64,000 nucleotides of DNA, from NCBI GenBank assembly GCA_943787185.1, contig CALSLL010000001.1, positions 62,001-126,000 of the forward strand. Direction: 5' to 3'. The stretch comes from UBA10349 sp003485905 (lineage in GTDB: Bacteria; Pseudomonadota; Gammaproteobacteria; Arenicellales; Arenicellaceae). The position numbers were made by a program, and so were the translations under genes. The notes beneath the pieces were generated by a model, which saw only the letters and a list, made by a program, of their open reading frames with translations, was not told where the DNA came from and ran no database searches. Shown here one piece after another: positions 1 through 7,412 of this stretch (positions within the stretch are counted from its first letter, which is position 1; each line of letters begins with the position of its first letter).

Positions 1-42
1 GAAACACCGGAACCCTACGACTGCACGACTCAGTTAAACTAA
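1..42 (+). CDS. C-terminal tail of a DUF6152-type exported protein (partial)
   Basis: The window opens inside a reading frame that ends in ETPEPYDCTTQLN and a TAA at 40-42. The PEPYDCT stretch matches the end of the protein at 2022-3080 (VEPYDCTISYEKY), so this is probably a paralogue of that DUF6152-type exported protein. Only 13 residues are visible. It lies just upstream of the flavoprotein gene on the same strand, so the two may be co-transcribed. Confidence 0.55.
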   Translation, partial: ETPEPYDCTTQLN

Positions 43-115
43 TCATCAATTAGAATAGCCTGACCGTTACCCAGACAATGAGGCCAACAACAAACTATGT
101 ATTAGCGAGATTCAT

Positions 116-1924
116 ATGGAATACAAAATAAAAAATGCATTAGTACCAATCGTAACTATCATTGCGATTGTCGTGCTTGCGGGTTGCGACAAAGCCCCGC
201 CCCAATCAGAACTAAATATTGAAGTAGACAATGCACTTGATGCTGAAGCTATCGTAATAGGTGCTGGAATTTCGGGGCTATCGGCCGCAGTCGAAATGGG
301 TCGTGCTGGTGTAGAAGTTTTGGTTGTCGATATGAACTCAGTCCCGGGAGGACATGCAGTTATGGCTGGTGGCTTCGCAGTTATTGGCTCTCCTCTTCAG
401 GAAGCTGCGGGCTATCAGGATACTCCAGCGCTGGCTTTCAAAGAGTGGCAAGAATGGACTGAGGTTGGAGACCCTTATTGGACGAAATTCTATACAGAAA
501 ACTCCCGCGAGATGCTTTACGACTGGGTTATCGAGATGGGCGTTGAGTGGACTAGATTAATAAAGGGGGGGTTCGAAAATAGCGTGCCGCGCTTTCATTT
601 CACCGAGCATGGCGCTCTAGACGTTGTACAAGCTTTAGTTCGCACTGTATTGGAGCTACCAACAGTTCATTTTCTTTGGAATCAAAAAGTTGAGCAGTTA
701 ATTGTAAAAGAGAAACAAGTAACGGGCGTGCAAGTACGTGATGTCAGAAATGGTGACACCAAAACATTAAACAGCGAGCACGTAGTGCTAGCGACAGGTG
801 GGTTCGAAGGAAACCTTGATAAAGTTCTTTCCAACTGGATGCCTGATTTACCAAAACCCGGCAGACTTCTCATAGGTGCGTCAGTACACGCGCGGGGTCA
901 GGGATTAGACCTCGCTAGCGAAGCTGGCGCACAGGTCGCTAATATGGACCGTCAGTACATCTACACCAATGGCATTGTAAATATACATGACCCTGAAGGA
1001 GTATTTGCGGTTACGGCTGGCAACTCAAAGGCTGTCTGGGTTGATTCGAACAGTAAACGTTTTACCAATGAGGGTGGTTTAGACAAAGAAATTCTGCGCG
1101 ACATGCTCAATCTTGAAACAGCCACTTATTGGGCAATATTCGATGAACCAGGTCGCGCGGGCTTCGCAATGCGCGGTGCCGAATGGATTCATAACCCCGC
1201 CGCTGGACACCCGTTAATGGATAATCCGGAGATCACAAGCAAAGCAATGACGCTAACGGAATTAGCCGGAACAACTGGCCTACCTGCGGATACCCTGGCG
1301 GAAACTATCGCAAACTACAACGCCCAGATCGATAGTGGAGAAGATTCAGAGTTTAATCGCTTCCCCGAAATGAACGACGTGCCGCCTAGAATCGAACAGG
1401 CGCCATTTTATGCGCTGCAGTTCTACCCAATGACACGTAAAAGTATGGGTGGCGTCGTCGTCGATGCCGGGGGTCGTGCACTAAATGATAGTGGCGAAAT
1501 AGTTGTCGGCCTGTACGCTGTCGGAGAGGTAAACGGCAGTGTTGGCATAAACGGCAAACACGGAATGGATGGCATGTTCCTGGGGCCAGCAGTAGTTACC
1601 GGCCGCGTTGCCGGACAAACGATAGCAGCAGCACATGCCAATCGCGACTCTAGCATTACAATCTCGCCTGCAGCCGCGGAAGACCCAATGCCAGACAACG
1701 CTGCAACTTGGACAGCTTCCATGGGTACAACCGAGTTGGAGGCTTTGTTAACCACATCTAGAGATGGTTATTGGCATTTCGAGACATCGCACGCGATGGT
1801 CCTCGAGCGGCAGTATGAATGCGCGCAATGTCATTCATCCGACGTGCCATTCACACCAATCAATAACCGGGTAAGTAAATTAGCACAAGTTGAAGTTTGT
1901 ACTACTTGTCATGGCGCACGTTAA
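116..1924 (+). CDS. Lipoprotein FAD-dependent fumarate-reductase-like flavoprotein with two C-terminal heme-c motifs
   Basis: 602 aa. An N-terminal hydrophobic signal ends in a lipobox (LAGC, Cys24), so the protein is probably a membrane-anchored periplasmic lipoprotein. The FAD dinucleotide fold starts with GAGISG (residues 49-54) followed by an acidic strand end. The C-terminal part of the flavin domain has the GINGKHGMDGMFLGPA region typical of the FAD_binding_2 fumarate reductase/urocanate reductase group. Two CXXCH motifs (CAQCH at 569-573, CTTCH at 595-599) close the protein. Known flavocytochromes c of this group usually carry heme at the N-terminus or on a separate subunit, so the short C-terminal diheme tail is noteworthy. 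Substrate is not predictable. Heme attachment would need the Ccm system encoded at 37.7-45 kb. Flanked by DUF6152-type genes on both sides. Confidence 0.85.
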   Translation: MEYKIKNALVPIVTIIAIVVLAGCDKAPPQSELNIEVDNALDAEAIVIGAGISGLSAAVEMGRAGVEVLVVDMNSVPGGHAVMAGGFAVIGSPLQEAAGYQDTPALAFKEWQEWTEVGDPYWTKFYTENSREMLYDWVIEMGVEWTRLIKGGFENSVPRFHFTEHGALDVVQALVRTVLELPTVHFLWNQKVEQLIVKEKQVTGVQVRDVRNGDTKTLNSEHVVLATGGFEGNLDKVLSNWMPDLPKPGRLLIGASVHARGQGLDLASEAGAQVANMDRQYIYTNGIVNIHDPEGVFAVTAGNSKAVWVDSNSKRFTNEGGLDKEILRDMLNLETATYWAIFDEPGRAGFAMRGAEWIHNPAAGHPLMDNPEITSKAMTLTELAGTTGLPADTLAETIANYNAQIDSGEDSEFNRFPEMNDVPPRIEQAPFYALQFYPMTRKSMGGVVVDAGGRALNDSGEIVVGLYAVGEVNGSVGINGKHGMDGMFLGPAVVTGRVAGQTIAAAHANRDSSITISPAAAEDPMPDNAATWTASMGTTELEALLTTSRDGYWHFETSHAMVLERQYECAQCHSSDVPFTPINNRVSKLAQVEVCTTCHGAR

Positions 1925-2021
1925 CACGACAAGATCAGGAATTTCTCAGAGCTCAACGAGAATTTAGTGCTACGTAGAAAGATTTTGAGGATTTATCTCC
2001 TCGAAATCTTGGCCAGCGTCC

Positions 2022-3080
2022 TTAATACTTTTCGTAACTAATAGTGCAATCGTAAGGCTCTACCGATTCTCCAGGCACCCAGATCCAAATTCTTTCTAGC
2101 ACAACAGGCTCGATGAAAATTTCTGGGTCGGTCACAGTAGCAATGTAGTCGAGCCTGTGACCATCCGGGCTTGGTGTAAATCGTTCTAGCACATGTACAT
2201 TCTCAGACTGCGGGATTCCTGTTTGATCAAACCATGGCCAGTTAATGTGCGTTGTATTAACAACCAAACTATTACCGTCCCACATTCCAACTGAATGGCC
2301 GTAAGGATTGCTCTCCGTTGGCTCAGGGACTTCCACCATATGAATGGTTCGTACTATATCCAGCTCCTCCAGATACACAAGAATATGGTCACCGTTATCG
2401 ACAAATTCGGTTGGATAGAACTGATCCATAATCGCGGGCATCCCGTTCTCGCAGCGCATATATGGGTTTTCACCGACCCGGTCCCAGCTCGCCTGTCGTG
2501 ATTCGGCCTCTGCCGTCAGTGGATACTCTTCTTTCCAAAACGTTCTCCCAGGGTTGATATTTGCAACGTCTGTACTCCAAACCCGAAATAAACTGCTGGT
2601 GATTTCAGTCGCAGTATCCAATTTTTCTTGCTGGTATTCACCGAATGTAAGCCCAACGGTATTGTCGGTCCAGCGTGCCTGTGAAATCTGAAAGTCGAAC
2701 ACTTCCTGCCCGGTTGGAAATAAAACGTTCGTAGTAAAAAGCGCAGCCTTGTTCGCTCGGCCAACATAGCCAGCCACCTTCAGCGTATCTCCTAATTTAA
2801 ACAGATCTTTCGAAATGCCCTGCCGCATCAGAAAACTGGGGGCCAAATACTCCATTTCCCATATCTTTGTTACGCCTTGCTCATCCGTCGCCTCCAGCTC
2901 AAATTGAACATGGGGGTTTCGCCAAGTTAGCTCCGTTAGCTCACCCTCAATTTCTATAATCTGACTACGGTCGAAATGGACATTGGGTGAATGATGCGCA
3001 AACGTGAGTGAAGGCAAAAGCAGCCCGGTTATCAAAAACATCGAACAGTGGAGTAAAAATTTCATAATATTCTTCGTCAT
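2022..3080 (-). CDS. DUF6152-type exported protein
   Basis: 352 aa with a clear Sec signal peptide (hydrophobic segment ending LTFAHH) and the mature start HHSPNVHFD. The following region, with GELTELTWRNPHVQFEL, is the signature of the DUF6152 family, whose function is unknown. A larger C-terminal region contains WDGNSLVVNTTHINWPW and ends PYDCTISYEKY. It is related in its motifs and ends to the protein at 8339-9382 inside the island (GHHSN, RNPHSYF, WEDEVLVVDTTNF) and to the partial gene at 1-42. Convergent with the flavoprotein gene. A start at the internal Met6 is also possible; both give a signal peptide. Confidence 0.75.
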   Translation of the reverse strand: MTKNIMKFLLHCSMFLITGLLLPSLTFAHHSPNVHFDRSQIIEIEGELTELTWRNPHVQFELEATDEQGVTKIWEMEYLAPSFLMRQGISKDLFKLGDTLKVAGYVGRANKAALFTTNVLFPTGQEVFDFQISQARWTDNTVGLTFGEYQQEKLDTATEITSSLFRVWSTDVANINPGRTFWKEEYPLTAEAESRQASWDRVGENPYMRCENGMPAIMDQFYPTEFVDNGDHILVYLEELDIVRTIHMVEVPEPTESNPYGHSVGMWDGNSLVVNTTHINWPWFDQTGIPQSENVHVLERFTPSPDGHRLDYIATVTDPEIFIEPVVLERIWIWVPGESVEPYDCTISYEKY

Positions 3081-3250
3081 TATTTATTGAACCGGAAAAC
3101 CCGGTACCGATTTTCTGCAATCTTATGCTCTGGTAGTTTAGACATCAACAAACACCTCGCACTAATACGATATATTTTTTGAGTATCCTAAAATCACTCT
3201 GGGTAATTCTGCTGGGCTTAAGTGATAACTCTAGTAGATAAACGGACATA

Positions 3251-3277
3251 AAAAGGCCTTCCAATGGAAGACCTTTT
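3251..3277 (-). terminator. Rho-independent terminator-like hairpin beside a tRNA 3' remnant
   Basis: AAAAGG and CTTCC pair with GGAAG and CCTTTT around a 3-nt loop, with one mismatch in the stem. The A/T-rich outer arms make it act in either direction. It lies just left of the tRNA-Arg 3'-end remnant at 3285-3303, which is where a terminator for a minus-strand tRNA would be. Confidence 0.6.
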
Positions 3278-3284
3278 CTAATAC

Positions 3285-3303
3285 TGGCGCGCCCGGAGAG
3301 ATT
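3285..3303 (-). repeat. Second, short copy of the tRNA-Arg 3' end
   Basis: Nineteen bases (TGGCGCGCCCGGAGAGATT) are identical to the 3' end of the tRNA-Arg gene at 17843-17919, including the CCA end. Homology stops there and no cloverleaf follows. It may be the scar of an earlier integration or a decayed tandem tRNA gene; it is followed by its own terminator at 3251-3277. Confidence 0.6.
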
Positions 3304-3351
3304 ATAAAATACCTCCTTGCATTTTACCCTTCGGGTCGTGCGTGGCACGAT

Positions 3352-3374
3352 CAAATTCGTTTCAAACGAATTTG
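3352..3374. repeat. Perfect inverted repeat, 11-bp arms
   Basis: CAAATTCGTTT and AAACGAATTTG flank a single C, forming a perfect dyad between the two tRNA 3' remnants. No T-run follows, so a terminator role is uncertain; a protein-binding site is possible. Confidence 0.4.
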
Positions 3375-3419
3375 TCGAACTAAGGATTTCTCACCAACGC
3401 TCCAGAAACACCCAATAAA

Positions 3420-3440
3420 AAACCCACCAGCGGTGGGTTT
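3420..3440 (-). terminator. Terminator hairpin, probably the original terminator of tRNA-Arg
   Basis: AAACCCACC pairs with GGTGGGTTT over a 3-nt loop. On the minus strand the stem is followed by a T-rich run (the A-run at 3417-3422). It lies immediately left of the duplicated tRNA 3' end at 3442-3491, so it is most likely the terminator that served the tRNA before the island integrated. Confidence 0.7.
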
Positions 3441-3441
3441 G

Positions 3442-3491
3442 ATATATGGCGCGCCCGGAGAGATTCGAACTCCCGACCCCCTAGTTCGTAG
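3442..3491. repeat. Left attachment site (tRNA 3' half duplicate)
   Basis: Fifty bases identical to 17838-17887. They run from just beyond the CCA end through the T-arm, variable loop and anticodon stem up to the anticodon loop, where identity stops. Ending in the anticodon loop fits the known preference of many tyrosine integrases for that position as crossover site. Confidence 0.88.
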
Positions 3492-3599
3492 TTTGGGGTC
3501 TACCGTTTTATATAGCTTAACGGAAACTAACCAAACACAACAAAAACAATGGTTTAGTGTTATTATAGCTTAACTGAATTTAATAGAAACTTACCCAAA

Positions 3600-3620
3600 C
3601 CGTGTACCCCGCGTGTACCC
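3600..3620. promoter_or_regulatory. Putative integrase arm-type site, left end
   Basis: Two GTGTACCC boxes start 11 bp apart (3602 and 3613), about one helical turn. The identical 21-bp block recurs at 17776-17796 near the other end of the island. Paired, helically phased repeats close to both att sites are what arm-type binding sites of tyrosine integrases look like. Because it overlaps the GTG at 3602, that codon is unlikely to be the integrase start. Confidence 0.6.
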
Positions 3621-3628
3621 GTTACAAT

Positions 3629-4831
3629 ATGAGCGAAAATAGCTTTAAATTTGGCAAGCTGAAAATCGAAACATTACCGCTCCCTGATAAAGGAAAGCGA
3701 GCGACTTACCACGATAGTGCTCAGCAGGGATTAACTATTAGAGTTACTCATAGCGGATCGAAAACATTCATCGTTAGATGTCGGATTAATGGAAGTCCCG
3801 AATACAAAACATTAGGTAAGTTCCCTACCCTCACAGTAGAAAATGCCCGAAAGGCAGCTCAAGTATTTCTAGCCAAAGTAGCTAGGGGTGAAAACCCAGC
3901 GCAGGATCGCCGTGACGTTAAAGCCGAGCTAACACTAGATGAAGGCTTCGAACTCTTCATGTCCAAACATATACGCGAACGTGGCGCGATACGGACAATA
4001 GAAGAATACGAGCGTAGCTACCGATTGCATATAAGCCATCTAGGAAAAAGAAGATTAAGCGCTATCAGCTATAAAGAGATAGATCGACTTCACGCAACTC
4101 TCGGCGAAAGTACAGGTAAGTTTGCGGCTAACCGCGTTGCAGAGTTACTCAAGACCCTCTACAACTGGCTAGCGAAGAAACGTCACTATAATGGTGAGAA
4201 CCCAGCATGGGGTATTGAGAAGTTTAAGGAGAAGCCTAGAGATCGGTTTTTACAAGCTGACGAACTCCCCTGCTTTTTTGATTCAGTAGCAGCGGAAGAA
4301 AACCATGGAGTGCGGGATTACGTTCTTTTATCACTACTCACAGGCGCTAGAAAACAAAACATGCTTGCTATGCGATGGGATGAGATCGATTTTGACAACG
4401 AGAGTTGGCGTATACCGAATACGAAGAACCAGGAGCCGGTCACAGTGCCTCTAGTGCCAGCTGCAATCGAAATACTGAGAGAACGACAGACCTCTAAAGA
4501 GAGTGACTGGGTATTTCCGAGTTATGGCAAATCTGGCCATATGACCGACCCAAAAAAGGGGTGGAAGAGAATTATTGATCGGGCAGGCATCGAGAACCTC
4601 CGAATACATGATCTAAGACGTTCTATGGGGAGCTGGCAAGCAATAAATCAGACTAGCCTCACCGTAATTGCCAAATCACTAGGCCAGAAATCAACTCAAG
4701 CAGCAGCCGTGTATTCACGCCTTAGTCTCGATCCTGTTCGAGAATCTATGGAGCAGGCTGCTAGGTCGATGTTGGATTACAAGAACACTTCTGGCCCATC
4801 TAAGAATATTGTGAAGTTAGAAGCGGAATGA
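3629..4831 (+). CDS. int: Tyrosine integrase of the tRNA-Arg island
   Basis: 400 aa from the ATG at 3629; a longer frame from GTG 3602 would begin inside the arm-type repeat and is less likely. The N-terminal part (TLPLPDKGKRATYHD... and GLTIRVTHSGSKTF) is the DUF4102-type arm-binding domain of tRNA-island integrases, followed by a SAM-like core-binding region and the catalytic domain. Catalytic residues visible: Arg241 in TGARK, His327 and Arg330 in HDLRR, and the nucleophile Tyr362 in VYSRL. The usual second histidine (LGH) is Gln353 (LGQKS). Stop overlaps the next gene by 4 bp (ATGA), so the two are translationally coupled. It should catalyse integration into, and with an excisionase excision from, the tRNA-Arg gene. 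Confidence 0.92.
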   Translation: MSENSFKFGKLKIETLPLPDKGKRATYHDSAQQGLTIRVTHSGSKTFIVRCRINGSPEYKTLGKFPTLTVENARKAAQVFLAKVARGENPAQDRRDVKAELTLDEGFELFMSKHIRERGAIRTIEEYERSYRLHISHLGKRRLSAISYKEIDRLHATLGESTGKFAANRVAELLKTLYNWLAKKRHYNGENPAWGIEKFKEKPRDRFLQADELPCFFDSVAAEENHGVRDYVLLSLLTGARKQNMLAMRWDEIDFDNESWRIPNTKNQEPVTVPLVPAAIEILRERQTSKESDWVFPSYGKSGHMTDPKKGWKRIIDRAGIENLRIHDLRRSMGSWQAINQTSLTVIAKSLGQKSTQAAAVYSRLSLDPVRESMEQAARSMLDYKNTSGPSKNIVKLEAE

Positions 4832-5592
4832 CTATCCAGAAAGACAAATTGAAGCGTAGATTGAGTTCTGCCGCCCTCAATCTAATTCTTAGAGATAGAC
4901 CTACGCATGAACTTGAAGCGGAACCTTCAAAAATCGACGCACTTCGGAAAATTCGCAGTAATCCGCAGGTATTGGATGATATTGCTAAGCTATACACAGC
5001 GCATCTCAAACACTACCCTCAAGAGACGATCATCGACGCTAAAGGCATACACGGGGAACAAACTAGTTTTATTTACCCTGAGGATGAAAACATATTTGTC
5101 GAAAATATTGCTTCACTACTTACTATCCGATATCCAATTCCCATGATCCCGCGCCAACAGCATAAGGAAATGCTTTTAGCTCAAATAAATCGCGCTGAGC
5201 AACTAATAAGAAATATGAAAAATGCTCAGGCGTTCATGAATACAACACTAGGCGATATGTACTATGATGATTGGCTAACAGTTAGAGTTGATCTTGAACC
5301 AACTAAAACTATTCGAGAGATGGGAGCTATAGATGATGTTCTTGTTAAATACATAAACATGCTTAAGGAACGTATCGAAACCCTTTCAAACCTACCTCAA
5401 CTTGGCGGAGCAACTAATGATCAGAGATTACTAAGCGCTTCGTTCAGATTTATTACCCAAGAAATCTTTGAACTCACAGGTAAAACAAGGACTACGTTAG
5501 TTCAGCGTCTAATTGAAAATGTTCACGGTCTTTACCTAGGTCGAAACTTCGGTAATACGCATAGATATAAACCACCAAAAAACCCCTTATAG
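4828..5592 (+). CDS. Island protein of unknown function, coupled to the integrase
   Basis: 254 aa, starting in an ATGA overlap with the integrase stop, which implies co-expression. I do not recognise a domain. It is charged and appears helical, with no signal peptide or membrane segment; a central stretch rich in Lys, Glu and Gln (RQQHKEMLLAQINRAEQLIRN, given here only as a position near residues 112-132) could form a coiled coil. A basic C-terminus ends at an inverted repeat that overlaps the stop codon. A role tied to integration or excision is suggested only by position. Confidence 0.7.
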   Translation: MTIQKDKLKRRLSSAALNLILRDRPTHELEAEPSKIDALRKIRSNPQVLDDIAKLYTAHLKHYPQETIIDAKGIHGEQTSFIYPEDENIFVENIASLLTIRYPIPMIPRQQHKEMLLAQINRAEQLIRNMKNAQAFMNTTLGDMYYDDWLTVRVDLEPTKTIREMGAIDDVLVKYINMLKERIETLSNLPQLGGATNDQRLLSASFRFITQEIFELTGKTRTTLVQRLIENVHGLYLGRNFGNTHRYKPPKNPL

Positions 5593-5622
5593 GTGCTCAA
5601 AAATACCCTACCTATAAGGGGT
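5582..5622. terminator. Perfect 12-bp inverted repeat over the stop of the previous gene
   Basis: ACCCCTTATAGG (5582-5593) and CCTATAAGGGGT (5611-5622) are perfect complements around a 17-nt A-rich spacer. It could be a terminator for the integrase transcript or an operator for the HTH gene that starts 72 bp downstream. The long spacer and lack of a clean T-run leave both open. Confidence 0.5.
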
Positions 5623-5694
5623 AATTTAAAAAATAATTAGGGCAGAATTTGAACCAAGCAATACTGCTTTTAACGAGTACTAGCGAGGTTCAAA

Positions 5695-5964
5695 ATGTCC
5701 GACATATCAAGACAAGACTTGATAGCCGATATTGCGCAGTCACTGCAATGTCCGGTTCAAGAGGTGCCAGGTGACCTAAGGGATTTTCAGTTAGAGAAAG
5801 CTCTTGGTTACTCAAAAGGAACAGCAGCGGTAAAGAGGACGAGAGGCGACATGCCGATCCCTTCTTACAAAGCTGGGAAAACTAGACGCACTCCATTGGC
5901 GGCTGTGATTGAGTTCAAAATGGCTCAAATCCAACAGCAATACTTGGAAATGGAGGCCGCGTAA
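5695..5964 (+). CDS. Excisionase/AlpA-like helix-turn-helix protein
   Basis: 89 aa. The middle (FQLEKALGYSKGTAAVKRTRG, then MPIPSYKAGKTRRTPLAAVIEF) follows the pattern of small winged-helix excisionases and AlpA regulators: a helix-turn-helix, a turn with paired prolines, a basic wing, and a helix. Family knowledge says such proteins bend DNA at att sites or activate integrase transcription, and here it follows the integrase. No better-defined family is recognisable. A purine-rich AGCGAGG precedes the ATG. The inverted repeat at 5582-5622 is a plausible target. Confidence 0.6.
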   Translation: MSDISRQDLIADIAQSLQCPVQEVPGDLRDFQLEKALGYSKGTAAVKRTRGDMPIPSYKAGKTRRTPLAAVIEFKMAQIQQQYLEMEAA

Positions 5965-5966
5965 CC

Positions 5967-6380
5967 ATGGATCATACAACGAAGAACGCCACCAGCCTGG
6001 CAGGGCTAAGTGGCGTTGAAAACATTCTGCTCGAAGGCAAGAACAGCTTAAATTGTACCACAATCACCCCTAAAAATACAGTTAGCAGCAACGCTTTAAC
6101 CGCTAAAGACTGCACCAAATTTCCCGAATGCAACGCGCCTCAGTGCCCCTACGACCCTAGAAGCTTAGATGCGCCGTACTACTCTGGCGAACCTATTTGC
6201 TATTGGTTATTGGAGTACGGAAAACCCAAAGGACTATCTAAAATAAAACAGTGCCATAGAGGGGTAAAACTAGAACTGGTAGGTAGGGCTTACTCAAGCC
6301 TGCTATCCACCCATGGCATAGTCAAAAAACGCTTAGAGAGGGCATCTCGGACACCATCTCGGTTGGGGGTGACAGCATAA
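5967..6380 (+). CDS. Island protein with a cysteine cluster, unknown function
   Basis: 137 aa, starting 2 bp after the HTH gene. The first half is polar. Residues around 47-80 hold a cysteine-rich patch (CTKFPECNAPQCPYDP, later ICYW and QCHRG) that could bind zinc or an iron-sulfur cluster. The end is basic. I do not recognise the family. The frame directly after it (to 6829) is open without a standard start codon, so the two may be parts of one protein joined by a -1 shift near the A6 run at 6324-6329. Confidence 0.6.
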   Translation: MDHTTKNATSLAGLSGVENILLEGKNSLNCTTITPKNTVSSNALTAKDCTKFPECNAPQCPYDPRSLDAPYYSGEPICYWLLEYGKPKGLSKIKQCHRGVKLELVGRAYSSLLSTHGIVKKRLERASRTPSRLGVTA

Positions 6381-6829
6381 GTGCAGCCAATAATGTTATT
6401 GCCCTAAATATCTCGGAAGCTGGACAGGAGTTACCCAAAGTTCCTGAGGGCGAATACAACGTTTCTTACCTTCATCATTCCACGGGTGAACAATTCGGTA
6501 AGAAAAAAGCCGTCTTTTATTTCCAGATCATCGACTACGGTGAATGGAATGGAGCTGTTTTAGAAAGCTTTTACAACGTGGATCGTTTTACGGGTAAGCC
6601 TGGTCGCAACGGTCAATTTGTACCTCCTATGCGTGGCAATTTTATGTTCGATTACTCGGTTAGCTTTGGGATGCCCCATAGGAGAGATCGAATCGCATTG
6701 AGCAAATTCAACGGGAAAATATTTCGCGCCAAAGTACGCACAGTGAAACGTAACTACGACAAGAGGAAATACCCTAAGGATATGCAGTATTCGACAATCG
6801 ACTCAATCCTTGGAATTGTAGAGATATGA
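6377..6829 (+). CDS. Island protein of unknown function with no standard start codon
   Basis: The frame is open from 6287 to the TGA at 6827-6829. From 6377 it encodes 150 aa, and the product looks real: VPEGEYNVSYLHHSTGEQFG, KKKAVFYFQIIDYGEWNG, and RGNFMFDYSVSFG are well-formed protein sequence lying upstream of the only standard start, GTG at 6578. No ATG, GTG or TTG exists in frame before 6578. ATA at 6377 has a GGGGGTGA Shine-Dalgarno-like stretch just upstream and would make a 4-bp ATAA overlap with the previous stop. A -1 frameshift from the preceding gene is the alternative. Function unknown; the next possible frame begins with an ATGA overlap. Confidence 0.5.
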   Translation: MSAANNVIALNISEAGQELPKVPEGEYNVSYLHHSTGEQFGKKKAVFYFQIIDYGEWNGAVLESFYNVDRFTGKPGRNGQFVPPMRGNFMFDYSVSFGMPHRRDRIALSKFNGKIFRAKVRTVKRNYDKRKYPKDMQYSTIDSILGIVEI

Positions 6830-6944
6830 AGCCCTTACCTTACCTTTCCCACCCAGCCTTACCTTCCCCTACTTGTTCAAAGGAGAAAACATCGCTGTAC
6901 GGTAACACTGGAAATAGTTTCAACGAATTTGGGAGAAATAAGTT

Positions 6945-7058
6945 TTGGCAAACGATTTTACTGATTTGGCTACGGACTTCGGTAGAGCCAAATATCACAG
7001 CTACTTACTACACGGGGAGGTTCGCCTCCCCGTCCGTTCAACGAATAATTACAGATAG
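6945..7058 (+). CDS. Possible 37-aa island protein with TTG start
   Basis: A TTG at 6945 is preceded by GGGAG at 6931-6935 and opens a 37-codon frame with balanced, protein-like composition (ANDFTDLATDFGRAKYHSYL, then HGEVRLPVRSTNNYR). Its stop lies within the ribosome site of the next small gene, a tight packing typical of phage-like gene strings. It overlaps another open frame (6826-7098) of unlikely composition. No family recognised. Confidence 0.4.
   Translation: MANDFTDLATDFGRAKYHSYLLHGEVRLPVRSTNNYR
7012..7033 (+). other. Perfect 9-bp stem with TTCG tetraloop
   Basis: ACGGGGAGG and CCTCCCCGT close on TTCG, an exceptionally stable RNA hairpin. No T-run follows, so it is not a standard terminator. 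It lies within the possible 37-aa frame and just before the strong ribosome site at 7057, so an mRNA stability or translation-control role is possible. Confidence 0.55.
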
Positions 7059-7070
7059 GAGGTTGACTCA

Positions 7071-7133
7071 ATGTCACAAACAAACCCAACAGTTCTAGAA
7101 ATAGCTCACTACATAGAGACGCATACCCCTTAA
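7071..7133 (+). CDS. Possible 20-aa peptide with a strong ribosome site
   Basis: ATG at 7071 follows a perfect AGGAGGT (7057-7063) with 7-nt spacing and encodes 20 residues (MSQTNPTVLEIAHYIETHTP) before TAA at 7131. The TAA is immediately followed by GGAGAT, the ribosome site of the next gene at 7147. It may be a real micro-protein or a leader whose translation controls the next gene. Confidence 0.5.
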   Translation: MSQTNPTVLEIAHYIETHTP

Positions 7134-7146
7134 GGAGATAAAGCGT

Positions 7147-7410
7147 ATGAGCGTAAAAAACCTGCCTCAAGTCGATGACGGCAAAGGGGAACTCGTAGCA
7201 CTCACCCCCTCTAAGATTGACCTTAGAAATGGTCATGCAATTCGTCGTGAAATAGCGAATGTATATCGCGACATGCGAAACGGAGGGATTGAACCGGCAG
7301 ATGGAACCAAACTGGCCTACGTCTTGGACATGCTTCGTAAGAGCTATGAAACCGCAGTACTTGAAGACAGGCTAAACCAAATTGAAGCAAAACTTAAATC
7401 GAGGAATTAA
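7147..7410 (+). CDS. Small island protein, unknown function
   Basis: 87 aa, with GGAG 8-10 nt before the ATG. The sequence is charged and apparently helical; a Lys/Arg/Asp-rich middle (NGHAIRREIANVYRDMRNG) is followed by a C-terminal helix (AVLEDRLNQIEAKLKS) that looks like a short coiled coil, suggesting a dimer. No cysteines, membrane segments or known domain. It is followed 2 bp later by the next gene, so the block 6945-7994 is probably one transcript. Confidence 0.65.
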   Translation: MSVKNLPQVDDGKGELVALTPSKIDLRNGHAIRREIANVYRDMRNGGIEPADGTKLAYVLDMLRKSYETAVLEDRLNQIEAKLKSRN

Positions 7411-7412
7411 CC

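Noticed and set aside
3145..3354. A 69-codon minus-strand frame left of the island
   Set aside because: It runs through a terminator hairpin and a tRNA remnant, so it is non-coding.
6826..7098. A 90-codon frame starting in an ATGA overlap
   Set aside because: Its composition (runs of Pro, Ser, Leu from repeated CTTACC text) is unlike a protein, and it overlaps two small frames with better ribosome sites.
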